This document shows positions 35,805 through 43,834 of a DNA stretch of 64,000 nt, piece by piece. Where the stretch lies: assembly GCF_000423705.1 (NCBI RefSeq), contig NZ_KE384083.1, forward strand, positions 248,001 to 312,000, in the 5' to 3' direction. The first letter of the stretch is position 1. Every line of letters starts with the position of its first letter. The translations under genes and the position numbers were made by a program. Origin of the DNA: Stappia stellulata DSM 5886. Lineage in GTDB: Bacteria > Pseudomonadota > Alphaproteobacteria > Rhizobiales > Stappiaceae. The notes under the pieces were generated by a model. The model saw nothing but the letters and a program-made list of their open reading frames with translations. It ran no database searches and had not been told where the DNA came from.

Positions 35805-36998
35805 TCACACCGCGCTCAGGTTTTCCAGCGCAAGCGCAATGCCCTGGCCGCCGCCGATGCACATGGTCACAAGCGCATAGCGCCCGCCGGTGCGTTCCAG
35901 TTCGTACATCGCCTTGACGGCGAGGATGCACCCGGTGGCCCCGACCGGATGGCCGAGCGCGATGGCCCCGCCGTTCGGATTGACCCGGTTCGACGGCAGA
36001 CCCAGTTCGCGCATCACCGCGCAGGCCTGCGCTGCAAAAGCCTCGTTGGATTCGATCACGTCGAAGTCCGCCGCCGTCATCCCGGTCTTTTCAAAGAGTT
36101 TCTGCACCGCCGGCACCGGACCGATGCCCATGACATCGGGGGAAACGCCCGCATGCGCATAACCGATCAGCCGCGCCATCGGCGTCAGGCCGCGCGCCTC
36201 CGCCTGGGACCGCTCGGCCAGAACGACAGCCGCCGCCCCGTCGTTGATCCCCGAGGAGTTGCCAGCCGTCACGGAGCCATCCTTGCGGAACACGGCCCGA
36301 AGACCGCTCAGCGTCGAGGGCGACGTGTCAGGGCGCGGATGTTCGTCGGTCGCGAAAGCCACGGTCTCGCGCCCGGCGCGAACCTCGATCGGCAGGATCT
36401 GGTCGACGAACCGGCCGTCGCGGATCGCGATCCCGGCACGGTTCTGGCTGTCGACGGCAAGGGCGTCCTGCGCCTCGCGGCTGATGGTGTAGCGTTCGGC
36501 GACATTTTCCGCCGTGACACCCATGTGCCCGCCGCCGAAGGGATCGTTCAGCGCGCCGAGCATCATGTCGTGCAGCACGGCCTCGCCCATTTTCACGCCG
36601 AAACGCGCACCGGGCGAGGCATAGGGCGCACGGCTCATGGATTCCGCACCGCCGGCCAGCGCATAGTCGGTATCGCCGAGAAGGATCGACTGCGCGGCCG
36701 AAACAATCGCCTGCGCACCCGAGCCGCACAGTCGGTTGACGGTCAGCGCCGGGGTCTCGACGGGAATGCCGGCGTCCACCGCAGCGACGCGCGCGAGATA
36801 CATGTCCCGGGGTTCGGTGTTGATCACATGACCGAAGACCACATGGCCGATGTCGGTCGCGGAAACGCGCGAGCGCCGGATTGCCTCGGCAGCCACCTTC
36901 GCCCCCAGTTCGCTCGGCGGCACGCTCTTGAGCGATCCCCCGAAACTCCCGATTGCCGTGCGGACACCCGAAACAAGAACAACTTCACGCTGCGTCAT
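35805..36998 (-). CDS. Acetyl-CoA acetyltransferase (thiolase)
   Basis: A 397-residue thiolase that condenses two acetyl-CoA to acetoacetyl-CoA or runs the reverse. All active-site landmarks are present: nucleophile C91 in NRLCGSG, the NEAFA asparagine loop, the histidine in GGAIALGHPVGATG (about 350) and the second cysteine C380 in CIGGGQG. Length is typical of the biosynthetic PhaA/AtoB group. No phaB or phaC neighbour is present to fix its pathway. It could serve ketone-body, fatty-acid or polyhydroxybutyrate metabolism. It is a single-gene unit, with a strong hairpin about 140 bases upstream of its start isolating it from mmsA. Confidence 0.92.
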   Translation of the reverse strand: MTQREVVLVSGVRTAIGSFGGSLKSVPPSELGAKVAAEAIRRSRVSATDIGHVVFGHVINTEPRDMYLARVAAVDAGIPVETPALTVNRLCGSGAQAIVSAAQSILLGDTDYALAGGAESMSRAPYASPGARFGVKMGEAVLHDMMLGALNDPFGGGHMGVTAENVAERYTISREAQDALAVDSQNRAGIAIRDGRFVDQILPIEVRAGRETVAFATDEHPRPDTSPSTLSGLRAVFRKDGSVTAGNSSGINDGAAAVVLAERSQAEARGLTPMARLIGYAHAGVSPDVMGIGPVPAVQKLFEKTGMTAADFDVIESNEAFAAQACAVMRELGLPSNRVNPNGGAIALGHPVGATGCILAVKAMYELERTGGRYALVTMCIGGGQGIALALENLSAV

Positions 36999-37137
36999 CT
37001 AACCCTCTTGGACTGTTGACCTTCCGCCGTCGCGGCGGCCCTGATTTTTCGGCACCCTATCGGGACTTGCGAGGAACCGCAAACAGGACCGCGACGGAGG
37101 GAAAACCTGCAACCAGAAGCTTGCAGCGACGCACACG

Positions 37138-37163
37138 AAAAAGCCGGGACGCTTGTCCCGGCT
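37138..37163 (-). terminator. Rho-independent terminator upstream of the thiolase gene
   Basis: Perfect 9-bp stem AGCCGGGAC/GTCCCGGCT with a GCTT loop. On the minus strand it is followed by five T residues (A-run at 37138-37142). It would stop transcripts coming from mmsA through the repeat block before they reach the thiolase gene. Confidence 0.75.
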
Positions 37164-37206
37164 CTTTCCTGCTCTCGATAGAGACGCTGCTGCGTGCCGA
37201 CGCTTA

Positions 37207-37718
37207 CCGGCTGGCGGTCTCGGACAACGGGCTCGCGCCCGCTTGCCCCCGATCCGCGTTCGCCCCTGCCATCGCCCCGCTTTTTTAGAGACGCCTCGCG
37301 CGACGGGCGGAAAATCCGCCCTGGCGAGGCTTGGCGATGGCTCGGGCTTCATCCAGCGATCAATTCTGTCCGACCCGGTCAAGACCGGGCCGGATTGATC
37401 TCGCCGCCCGACCGGCTTGCGGTCTCGGACCACGGGCTGCGCCCGCTTGCCCTCGACTCGCGTTCGCCCCTGCCATCGCCCCACTTTTTAGAGACGCCTC
37501 GCGCGACGGGCGGAAAATCCGCCCTGGCGAGGCTTGGCGATGGCTCGGGCTTCATCCAGCGATCAATTCTGTCCGACCCGGTCAAGACCGGGCCGGATTG
37601 ATCTCGCCGCCCGACCGGGTTGCGGTCTCGACGCGGGCTGCGCCCGCTTACCCTCGACTCGCGTTCGCCCCTGCCATCGCCCCACCGGGCGATGGCTCGG
37701 GCTTCGCCCGACCGGGGC
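37207..37718. repeat. About 2.5 tandem copies of a 203-base intergenic repeat
   Basis: The unit starts at about 37207, 37410 and 37613 (last copy truncated). About 130 bases (37285 onward) are identical to the stretch 203 bases later. Each unit contains GGGCGGA-3-TCCGCCC and CCCGGTC-2-GACCGGG palindromes. The period is not a multiple of three, so the frames open across it cannot be one repeated protein; I treat it as non-coding. With 36999-37206 (thiolase promoter and terminator) it makes up the 720-base gene-free gap. The third copy ends right at the mmsA stop codon. Confidence 0.85.
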
Positions 37719-39218
37719 TCACTTCATCGTTGGAATGACGAATTCGGCGCCGTCCTTGAGGCCCGACGGCCAGCGCGAGGTGACCGTCTTCGTGCGCGTG
37801 TAGAACTTGAACGAATCCGGGCCGTGCTGGTTGAGATCGCCGAAGCCCGAGCGCTTCCACCCGCCGAAGGTGTGATAGGCCAGCGGCACCGGGATCGGCA
37901 CGTTGATACCGACCATGCCGATGTTGATGCGGCTGGCGAAATCGCGGGCAGTGTCGCCGTCGCGGGTAAAGATCGCCGTGCCGTTGCCGTATTCGTGGCT
38001 CATCGGCAGATCCAGCGCCTCGTCATAGTCCTTTGCGCGAACCACCGACAGAACGGGGCCGAAGATCTCTTCGGTGTAGATCGACATGTCCTTGGTCACA
38101 TTGTCGAACAGGCAACCGCCCATGAAGTAGCCATTCTCGTAGCCCTGCATGGTGAAGTCGCGGCCGTCGACGGCAAGCGTCGCGCCATCCTTGACGCCCT
38201 GCTCCACCAGACCGAGCACACGGTCGCGTGCCTGTGCCGTCACCAGCGGGCCGAAGTCGACATCGTTGCCGGCCGTATAAGGACCGATCTTCAGGGCTTC
38301 GACGCGCGGGATAAGACGCTCCATCAGCGCATTGGCGGCTTCCTCGCCAACGGGCACGGCAACCGAGATCGCCATGCAGCGCTCGCCGGCGGCACCATAG
38401 CCCGCGCCGATCAGCGCATCGGCCGCCTGGTCCATGTCGGCATCCGGCATGATGATCATGTGGTTCTTGGCGCCGCCGAAGCACTGCGCGCGCTTGCCGG
38501 TCGCGGTCGCACGCGAATAGACGTAATGGGCAATCGCGGTGGAGCCGACGAAACCGACCGCCATGATGTCCGGATCGTCGAGAATGCCGTCGACGGATTC
38601 CTTGTCTCCGTTGACGACGTTGAGAATGCCCGCCGGCAGACCGGCCTCGAGCATCAGTTCGGCCAGCATGATCGGCACGGACGGATCGCGCTCCGACGGC
38701 TTCAGGATGAAGGCGTTGCCGGCGGCAATTGCCGGGCAGAACTTCCACATCGGGATCATCGCCGGGAAGTTGAACGGCGTGATGCCGGCGACGACGCCAA
38801 GCGGCTGGCGCATGGAGTACATGTCGATGCCGGGACCGGCGCCCTCGGTGAACTCGCCCTTCAGCAGGTGCGGCGCACCGATGCAGAATTCCGCGACTTC
38901 CAGACCGCGGATGACGTCGCCCTTGGCGTCGGGAATGGTCTTGCCGTGTTCGCGCGACAGGGCCTCGGCGAGCTTGTCCATGTCGCGGTGCAAGAGCGCG
39001 ACGAATTTCATCAGCACGCGGGCGCGCTTCTGCGGGTTCTGTGCAGCCCAGGCCGGCTGTGCGGCGGCGGCATTCTCGACGGCGGCGCGAAGCTCTGCCT
39101 GCGAGGCGAGCGCGACCTTGGCCTGCACTTCGCCGGTTGCCGGGTTGTAGACGTCGGCATGACGCCCGGAGGTGCCTTCGACGTGCTTGCCGCCAATGAA
39201 ATGTCCAATTGTCTGCAT
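37719..39218 (-). CDS. mmsA: CoA-acylating methylmalonate-semialdehyde dehydrogenase
   Basis: A 499-residue aldehyde dehydrogenase that turns methylmalonate semialdehyde into propionyl-CoA, or malonate semialdehyde into acetyl-CoA. It is used in valine and in inositol breakdown. The catalytic cysteine is C281 in GERCMAIS, and the family-specific GGAKNHMIIMPDA precedes it. The ATG at 39218 has GGGAG nine bases upstream; the open frame beyond it to 39347 is not family sequence. A LysR gene is divergent. Its proximity to iolG-like and inositol-type transporter genes suggests the inositol role, while the propionyl-CoA product links it to the pcc module at 19-26 kb. Confidence 0.93.
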   Translation of the reverse strand: MQTIGHFIGGKHVEGTSGRHADVYNPATGEVQAKVALASQAELRAAVENAAAAQPAWAAQNPQKRARVLMKFVALLHRDMDKLAEALSREHGKTIPDAKGDVIRGLEVAEFCIGAPHLLKGEFTEGAGPGIDMYSMRQPLGVVAGITPFNFPAMIPMWKFCPAIAAGNAFILKPSERDPSVPIMLAELMLEAGLPAGILNVVNGDKESVDGILDDPDIMAVGFVGSTAIAHYVYSRATATGKRAQCFGGAKNHMIIMPDADMDQAADALIGAGYGAAGERCMAISVAVPVGEEAANALMERLIPRVEALKIGPYTAGNDVDFGPLVTAQARDRVLGLVEQGVKDGATLAVDGRDFTMQGYENGYFMGGCLFDNVTKDMSIYTEEIFGPVLSVVRAKDYDEALDLPMSHEYGNGTAIFTRDGDTARDFASRINIGMVGINVPIPVPLAYHTFGGWKRSGFGDLNQHGPDSFKFYTRTKTVTSRWPSGLKDGAEFVIPTMK

Positions 39219-39321
39219 GGGTCGTTTCTCCCTTTTGGCCAAGCCGCGATTTTCACGCGTGCGGTCCCCTCGACAATGAGGCGGACGAATTGGCTGGCTC
39301 TGTATTGCCTTCGTTTTTTGT

Positions 39322-39350
39322 CGGATGCAATGTGAGGAAAGCCGCATCCG
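39322..39350. promoter_or_regulatory. Inverted repeat in the mmsA-lysR promoter
   Basis: CGGATGC (39322-39328) and GCATCCG (39344-39350) form an inverted repeat with a 15-base spacer, midway between the divergent mmsA and lysR starts. LysR proteins bind such dyads as dimers of dimers, so this is the likely operator of the adjacent regulator. A T6 run at about 39314-39319 precedes it. Confidence 0.5.
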
Positions 39351-39400
39351 TTGTGCAAAAATAGAAACTCAAGCTGTCAGCGAACCAGACCGGAGCCTAC

Positions 39401-40282
39401 ATGAACTGGGACGATACGCGCATCTTCCTTGCCGTTGCACGCCATGGCCAGTTGCTGGCCGCCGCCCGGGCGCTCGGGGTCAATCACGCAACGGTTGCCC
39501 GCCGGCTGTCGGCGCTGGAAGCCGATCTCAAGGTCAAGCTCGTGGACCGGCGCACCACCGGTTCGATGCTGACGGAAGCCGGCGAGCGGTTTCTGGCCTC
39601 CGCCGAGCGGATCGAGGCGGAGATGCTGGGCGCCCGGGCGGAGATCGGCGGCGCCGATGTGGCCGTTTCCGGCACGGTGCGCATCGGCGCGCCCGACGGC
39701 TTCGGCGTCGCGTTCCTTGCGCCCCGGCTCGGCGAGCTGGCCGAGCGGCACCCGGAACTGACCCTGCAGCTGGTGCCCGTGCCGCGCGCCGTGTCGCTGT
39801 CGCGCCGCGAGGCGGATATCGCCATCACCGTCGAGCGGCCCGACCACGGCCGACTGGTTGCCAAGAAACTCGTCGACTACACGCTCGGCCTCTATGCCGC
39901 GCGGGCCTATCTGGAGCGCGAGGGCTATCCGGAGACCCCGCAGGCCCTCAAGCAGCACGCCCTGGTCGGCTATGTCGAGGATCTCGTCTATTCCGCCGCG
40001 CTTGCCTATGCCGACGAGATCGACCGAAGCTTTCAACCGCGCTTCGAGATCGCCTCCGCGCTCGGCCAGACGGAGGCGGTGCGCTCAGGTGCCGGCATCG
40101 GCATCCTGCACGCCTTCATCGCCCGCAATCACCCGGAGCTGAAGCGCGTGCTCGAAACGCAAAGGATCGACCGCAGCTACTGGCTGGTTTTGCACGAATC
40201 TTCCCGCGACCTGCGCCGGGTGCGCGTCGTCGCCGATTTCATCGCCGAACAGGTCGCACGCGACCGCGCGATCTTCACCTGA
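39401..40282 (+). CDS. LysR-family regulator next to mmsA
   Basis: A 293-residue LysR protein. The helix-turn-helix is at about 1-60 (WDDTRIFLAVARHGQLLAAA, then NHATVARRLSALE), of the subgroup often found beside aldehyde dehydrogenase genes. The rest is the effector-binding domain. It is divergent from mmsA with 182 bases between starts and an inverted repeat in the middle, so it most probably controls mmsA. It converges with the Gfo/Idh dehydrogenase gene with a 30-base gap. The effector is unknown; malonate or methylmalonate semialdehyde precursors are guesses. Confidence 0.86.
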   Translation: MNWDDTRIFLAVARHGQLLAAARALGVNHATVARRLSALEADLKVKLVDRRTTGSMLTEAGERFLASAERIEAEMLGARAEIGGADVAVSGTVRIGAPDGFGVAFLAPRLGELAERHPELTLQLVPVPRAVSLSRREADIAITVERPDHGRLVAKKLVDYTLGLYAARAYLEREGYPETPQALKQHALVGYVEDLVYSAALAYADEIDRSFQPRFEIASALGQTEAVRSGAGIGILHAFIARNHPELKRVLETQRIDRSYWLVLHESSRDLRRVRVVADFIAEQVARDRAIFT

Positions 40283-40312
40283 CCGAAAAAATGCCGCAGA
40301 CGTCCCGGACAC

Positions 40313-41452
40313 CTACCCCCCGACGGCGGCCACCTCGACCCAGCGGCCGGACTCGAAGGACCGCGCCGCCGCATGCACGGTGCGCTCGAGCTCGATCCCC
40401 TCGGCGAAGGAAATGACCGTTGCCGGTTCACCGGCGATCGCATGCAGCAGCTCCCGACATTCGACCACCTTGAGGTCGTTGAAGCCAAGGCCATGGCCCG
40501 GCGCCGGAACAAAGCGGTCGTAAGGCGGATGCTGCGGCCCGGTGAGAACACGGGCAAAGCCTTGCTGGCGCGCATCCCCCTCGGCGCGGTAGAGCTCGAC
40601 CTCGTTCATGCGCTCCTGGTCAAAGAGGATCGCCCCCTTCGATCCGAAGATCTGGAGCGCGATCCGCCCCTTGCGCCCCCAGGCGCAGCGATTGACCTGG
40701 AGGCTTGCCTGCACCCCGCCCTCCAGACGCATCAGCATGTTGGCCATGTCATGGGTTTCGACCGCACGCTGCCCGCCCGCCTCGTCGGTCCGGGTCGCAT
40801 AGGGCATCGCCATGTCGCAAAAGACCCGCTCGACCCGTCCGAACAACCGCTGGATCAGCGACAGCGGGTGGACGGCGAAATCATCGAGCGCGCCATAGCC
40901 GGAAGACGCCGCATTCTTCCAGAAGAACGGCGTGTCCGGATCGGCCATGAAATCCTCGTCCATCTCCGCACGGATCTGGAACGGCGTGCCGATGGCACCC
41001 TCAGAAACCAGTCGGGCAATTTCCCGAAAAGCGGGGTTCTGGATGTAGTTGTACCCCAGGATCGCAACACGGCCGCTCCCCTCGGCCGCAGCATTCATGG
41101 CCAGCGCATCGGCGAAGGCAGGCGCCATCGGCTTTTCGCACCACACGTGCTTGCCGGCCTCCAGCGCGGCGGTCGCCATCTCGGCATGAAACTGGTTCGG
41201 CGTGGTGATCGAGACGACATCGACGGCGGGATCCGACACCAGCGTACGCCAGTCGCCGGTTGCACGCGCAAAGCCGAACTCCGCAGCCCGCGCACTTGCA
41301 TAGGCGTCAGACGTTTCGCACAGCATCTCGAGCCGGGGGCGTGCGACATCGCCAAAGACGGCCCGCACGGCATTCCAGGCGAGCGCATGGCATTTGCCCA
41401 TGTAGCCCGTTCCGATCAGTCCGACACCGAGCGGCGCATTCGACATTGCCAT
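40313..41452 (-). CDS. Gfo/Idh/MocA-family dehydrogenase
   Basis: A 379-residue NAD(P)-dependent sugar or inositol oxidoreductase. The Rossmann motif GLIGTGYMGKCHA is at about 9-21. The conserved lysine motif CEKPMA, which places the catalytic lysine, is near 104-109. The C-terminal beta-sheet domain carries the family's histidine region (GALDDFAVHPLSLI). The ATG at 41452 has GAGGA five bases upstream; a second ATG at 41446 is possible. It is divergent from the IolG-like gene and the region has an inositol-type transporter, so a scyllo- or chiro-inositol isomer is a reasonable substrate guess. Confidence 0.85.
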   Translation of the reverse strand: MAMSNAPLGVGLIGTGYMGKCHALAWNAVRAVFGDVARPRLEMLCETSDAYASARAAEFGFARATGDWRTLVSDPAVDVVSITTPNQFHAEMATAALEAGKHVWCEKPMAPAFADALAMNAAAEGSGRVAILGYNYIQNPAFREIARLVSEGAIGTPFQIRAEMDEDFMADPDTPFFWKNAASSGYGALDDFAVHPLSLIQRLFGRVERVFCDMAMPYATRTDEAGGQRAVETHDMANMLMRLEGGVQASLQVNRCAWGRKGRIALQIFGSKGAILFDQERMNEVELYRAEGDARQQGFARVLTGPQHPPYDRFVPAPGHGLGFNDLKVVECRELLHAIAGEPATVISFAEGIELERTVHAAARSFESGRWVEVAAVGG

Positions 41453-41592
41453 GAGGTCCTCTTTTTCCCGCTTGCGCGGCCCGGTGCGCAGGTGCGACGC
41501 CGGTCCCATCCGCTTTTTCGCGCCGGGCCGCGTTCAGCCACCGGCGACGATCTTGCGCGAGTGAAACGTAAATTCTATGGTGCGGTCAATAT

Positions 41593-41606
41593 GGAACATA
41601 CATTCT
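41593..41606. promoter_or_regulatory. GGAA-N6-TTCT half-palindrome near iolG start
   Basis: GGAACATACATTCT lies 18 bases before the chosen iolG start codon. It differs by one base from the GGAA-N6-TTCC pattern seen twice upstream of the sugar transporter. It is a plausible weaker site for the RpiR regulator encoded nearby, positioned to block transcription or initiation of iolG. Confidence 0.4.
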
Positions 41607-41623
41607 CTTCGAAAGGACCTGAC

Positions 41624-42622
41624 GTGCTTTCCATCGCAATCATCGGAGCCGGGCGGATCGGGCAGATCCACGCGGCCAATCTCGCGGCGCGCGCGGCGGA
41701 TCACAAGGACGTGACGCTGGCGGGCATCTGCGATGCCAGCGAGGCTGCGGCGCGCACGCTTGCCGCACGGCTCGAGGTGCCCGTTATCGATCTCGACGAG
41801 GCGCTGGAGGGGAGCGAATCGAACGCGGTGCTGATCGCCTCCTCGACCGACACGCATTCCGATTTCATCGAGCGGGCGGCAAAGGCCGGCAAGGCGATCT
41901 TCTGCGAAAAGCCCGTCGACCTCTCGGCCGCACGGATCGAAGGCGTGCTGGACACGGTAACCTCCGCGGGCGTGCCGCTCTTCATCGGGTTCAACCGGCG
42001 TTTCGATCCGAATTTCGCCAGCCTCCGGTCGCGGATCGACGACGGCCAGATCGGCGAGGTGGAGCTGGTGACGATCCTGTCGCGCGACCCCTCTCCGCCG
42101 CCCCTCTCCTATATCGCGCGCTCGGGCGGGTTGTTCCGGGACATGATGATCCATGATTTCGACATGGCGCGTTTTCTGCTCGGCGAAGAGCCGGTCGAGG
42201 TCCATGCGGTCGGTTCCAGCCTTGTCGATCCGGCGATCGGCGAGGCGGGCGACGTCGACACCGCTGCCGTGCTGCTGAAGACCGCAAGCGGAAAGATCGC
42301 TCAGATCTCCAACTCCCGCCGCGCCACTTACGGCTACGACCAGCGCGTCGAGGTGCACGGCCAAAAGGGCCTGTTGCGCGCCGAAAACCAGCTTGAAACC
42401 ACCGTCGAACTGGCGACCGCGGCCGGTTTCACCGCCGACCCGACACAAAACTTCTTTCTGGAGCGCTATGCCGCGGCATACCGGTTGCAACTGAACGCCT
42501 TCCTGGCGGCCGCCAGAGGCGAGCGAGCGCCCAAGCCCGACGGACATGACGGGCTGATGGCGCAACGGCTGGCAGATGCGGCAACCCGGGCCGCGCAGAG
42601 CGGACAGCCGGTTCGCGTTTGA
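41624..42622 (+). CDS. iolG: Inositol 2-dehydrogenase-like protein (IolG)
   Basis: A 332-residue Gfo/Idh/MocA oxidoreductase that would oxidise myo-inositol to scyllo-inosose with NAD. The Rossmann motif GAGRIGQIHAANLA is at about 8-21, CEKPVDL near 95 holds the catalytic lysine, and RSGGLFRDMMIHDFDMARFL (about 165-184) is the active-site stretch characteristic of inositol dehydrogenases, with the D-x-x-x-H pair. The GTG at 41624 has AAAGGA six bases upstream and gives the usual family length; an ATG at 41591 adds 11 residues. It converges with the RpiR regulator gene. No iolC, D, E or B is in the window, so the rest of the pathway must lie elsewhere. Confidence 0.82.
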   Translation: MLSIAIIGAGRIGQIHAANLAARAADHKDVTLAGICDASEAAARTLAARLEVPVIDLDEALEGSESNAVLIASSTDTHSDFIERAAKAGKAIFCEKPVDLSAARIEGVLDTVTSAGVPLFIGFNRRFDPNFASLRSRIDDGQIGEVELVTILSRDPSPPPLSYIARSGGLFRDMMIHDFDMARFLLGEEPVEVHAVGSSLVDPAIGEAGDVDTAAVLLKTASGKIAQISNSRRATYGYDQRVEVHGQKGLLRAENQLETTVELATAAGFTADPTQNFFLERYAAAYRLQLNAFLAAARGERAPKPDGHDGLMAQRLADAATRAAQSGQPVRV

Positions 42623-42643
42623 CGGCGGAACGCGCGGACAATA

Positions 42644-43492
42644 TCAGCTGTCGTCGCCGTCCCGCCCCCGGCGCAATTCGGCGGCGGCGACACACAGCGC
42701 CATTGCCAGGCACAGGGTGCCGGAGAGCGAGCGAAAGGCGCCGAGGTCCGCTTCCACCACCTCGATCACGGCGCGCGCGGACTGGATCAGCGGCGAGAAC
42801 GGGGAATCTGTCAGCGCGAGCACCGGGACGCCACGCTCGGCCGCCGCGTTGGCCACATCCACCGTCAAGGACGTGTAGGGGGTGAAACTCACCGCCACCA
42901 GCAGATCCTGCGGCCCCGCCGCCCCGACCTGCTCGGGGCCGAGCGAGGCCAGATTGTCGACCAGCACCGCCGACATCCCGAGCTTGGCGAGTGCGTAGGA
43001 CATATAGGCACTCACCGGAAAGGCGCGGCGTTGTCCGACGAGATAGATCACCCGCGCGTCCGCCATCATACGCGCCGCCTCTTCCATGGTATCGCCTGAG
43101 ATGGAATTGCGCAGCCTGAGCAGCGAGGCGACCGCCGTATCGACGAAATCGCCGAACAGCGCATGCGCATCGCGGCTTTCGCCCGACCGACGGCGCAAGG
43201 TCTCCAGCCGCTCGTCGTAATCCGGCCAGCGTTCGCGCAACCGGGCACGAAAGACGTCCTGGAACCCCGAAAACCCCTGATAGCCGAGCGACTGGGCGAA
43301 GCGAACCAGGGTCGAGGGCTGGACGCCTGCCTGTTCCGCGATAACGGCGACCGTCCCGAAGGTTACGTCGTCGGGACGGTCGACGGCGAAAGCGGCAACT
43401 TGCGCGAGGCGCTTGGGCATGGCCGGACGGCGCGCGATCAGAAGGGCACGCAAACTGTCGTAGTCCCGCGGGGCCTCCTGCACGTCACTCAT
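42644..43492 (-). CDS. MurR/RpiR-family regulator (IolR-like)
   Basis: A 282-residue repressor-type regulator. The N-terminal HTH_6 domain covers about 1-80 (FGTVAVIAEQAGVQPSTLVRFAQSLGYQGF). A SIS sugar-phosphate-binding domain fills about 125-265 (VIYLVGQRRAFPVSAYMSYA). RpiR proteins sense a phosphorylated sugar; the rhizobial member IolR controls inositol genes through GGAA-N6-TTCC palindromes. Such palindromes occur upstream of the adjacent transporter operon and near iolG. It is divergent from the transporter, sharing a 342-base gap, and converges with iolG. Assignment to IolR rests on this context, not on a calculated similarity. Confidence 0.83.
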   Translation of the reverse strand: MSDVQEAPRDYDSLRALLIARRPAMPKRLAQVAAFAVDRPDDVTFGTVAVIAEQAGVQPSTLVRFAQSLGYQGFSGFQDVFRARLRERWPDYDERLETLRRRSGESRDAHALFGDFVDTAVASLLRLRNSISGDTMEEAARMMADARVIYLVGQRRAFPVSAYMSYALAKLGMSAVLVDNLASLGPEQVGAAGPQDLLVAVSFTPYTSLTVDVANAAAERGVPVLALTDSPFSPLIQSARAVIEVVEADLGAFRSLSGTLCLAMALCVAAAELRRGRDGDDS

Positions 43493-43623
43493 TCCATTTC
43501 CCTCTCATGTTCGCATTTGCCGGCACAATCGCCGATCTTGTCAAAAACCGCAAAGCTTCCTGCCTTCCCGAGCGTTCGCATGCGGCGATCCGGTTTTCAG
43601 CTTGACACCGCCAAAGCTAAAAT

Positions 43624-43666
43624 GGAATAAAAATTCCAGATGCTGTTTTTTGGAATACGGCATTCC
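43624..43666. promoter_or_regulatory. Tandem GGAAT palindromes before the sugar ABC operon
   Basis: TGGAATAAAAATTCCA (43623-43638) is a 16-base palindrome with GGAA-N6-TTCC spacing. GGAATACGGCATTCC (43652-43666) is a second with one more central base. Between them runs a T6 tract. They lie 170-210 bases before the binding-protein gene, inside the 342-base gap shared with the divergent RpiR gene. They are probable operators of that regulator. The rest of the gap (43667-43834) is GC-rich and leads to a strong GGGAGGA ribosome-binding site. Confidence 0.65.
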
Positions 43667-43834
43667 GGCAACTTCATATCGGTTGCAATCCTGCGACATT
43701 TGGGAGCCCGCAGGAGCATGCGCCCGTCGCCGCACGTCGGCGCAAGCGCCACCGGATGAAGGAGCCACCAGGGAGATTTGCCTGAAGTCCCGTTCAACGG
43801 GGTCCCCGCTACGGGGAAACTGGGAGGAAATCAA

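Noticed and set aside
37207-37718. CRISPR array
   Set aside because: Units are 203 bases and similar throughout, without short repeats separated by unique spacers; no cas genes.
37194-37803. Frames encoding repeated peptides across the tandem repeats
   Set aside because: The 203-base period shifts the frame in each copy, so the peptides are translations of a DNA repeat and not a repeat protein.
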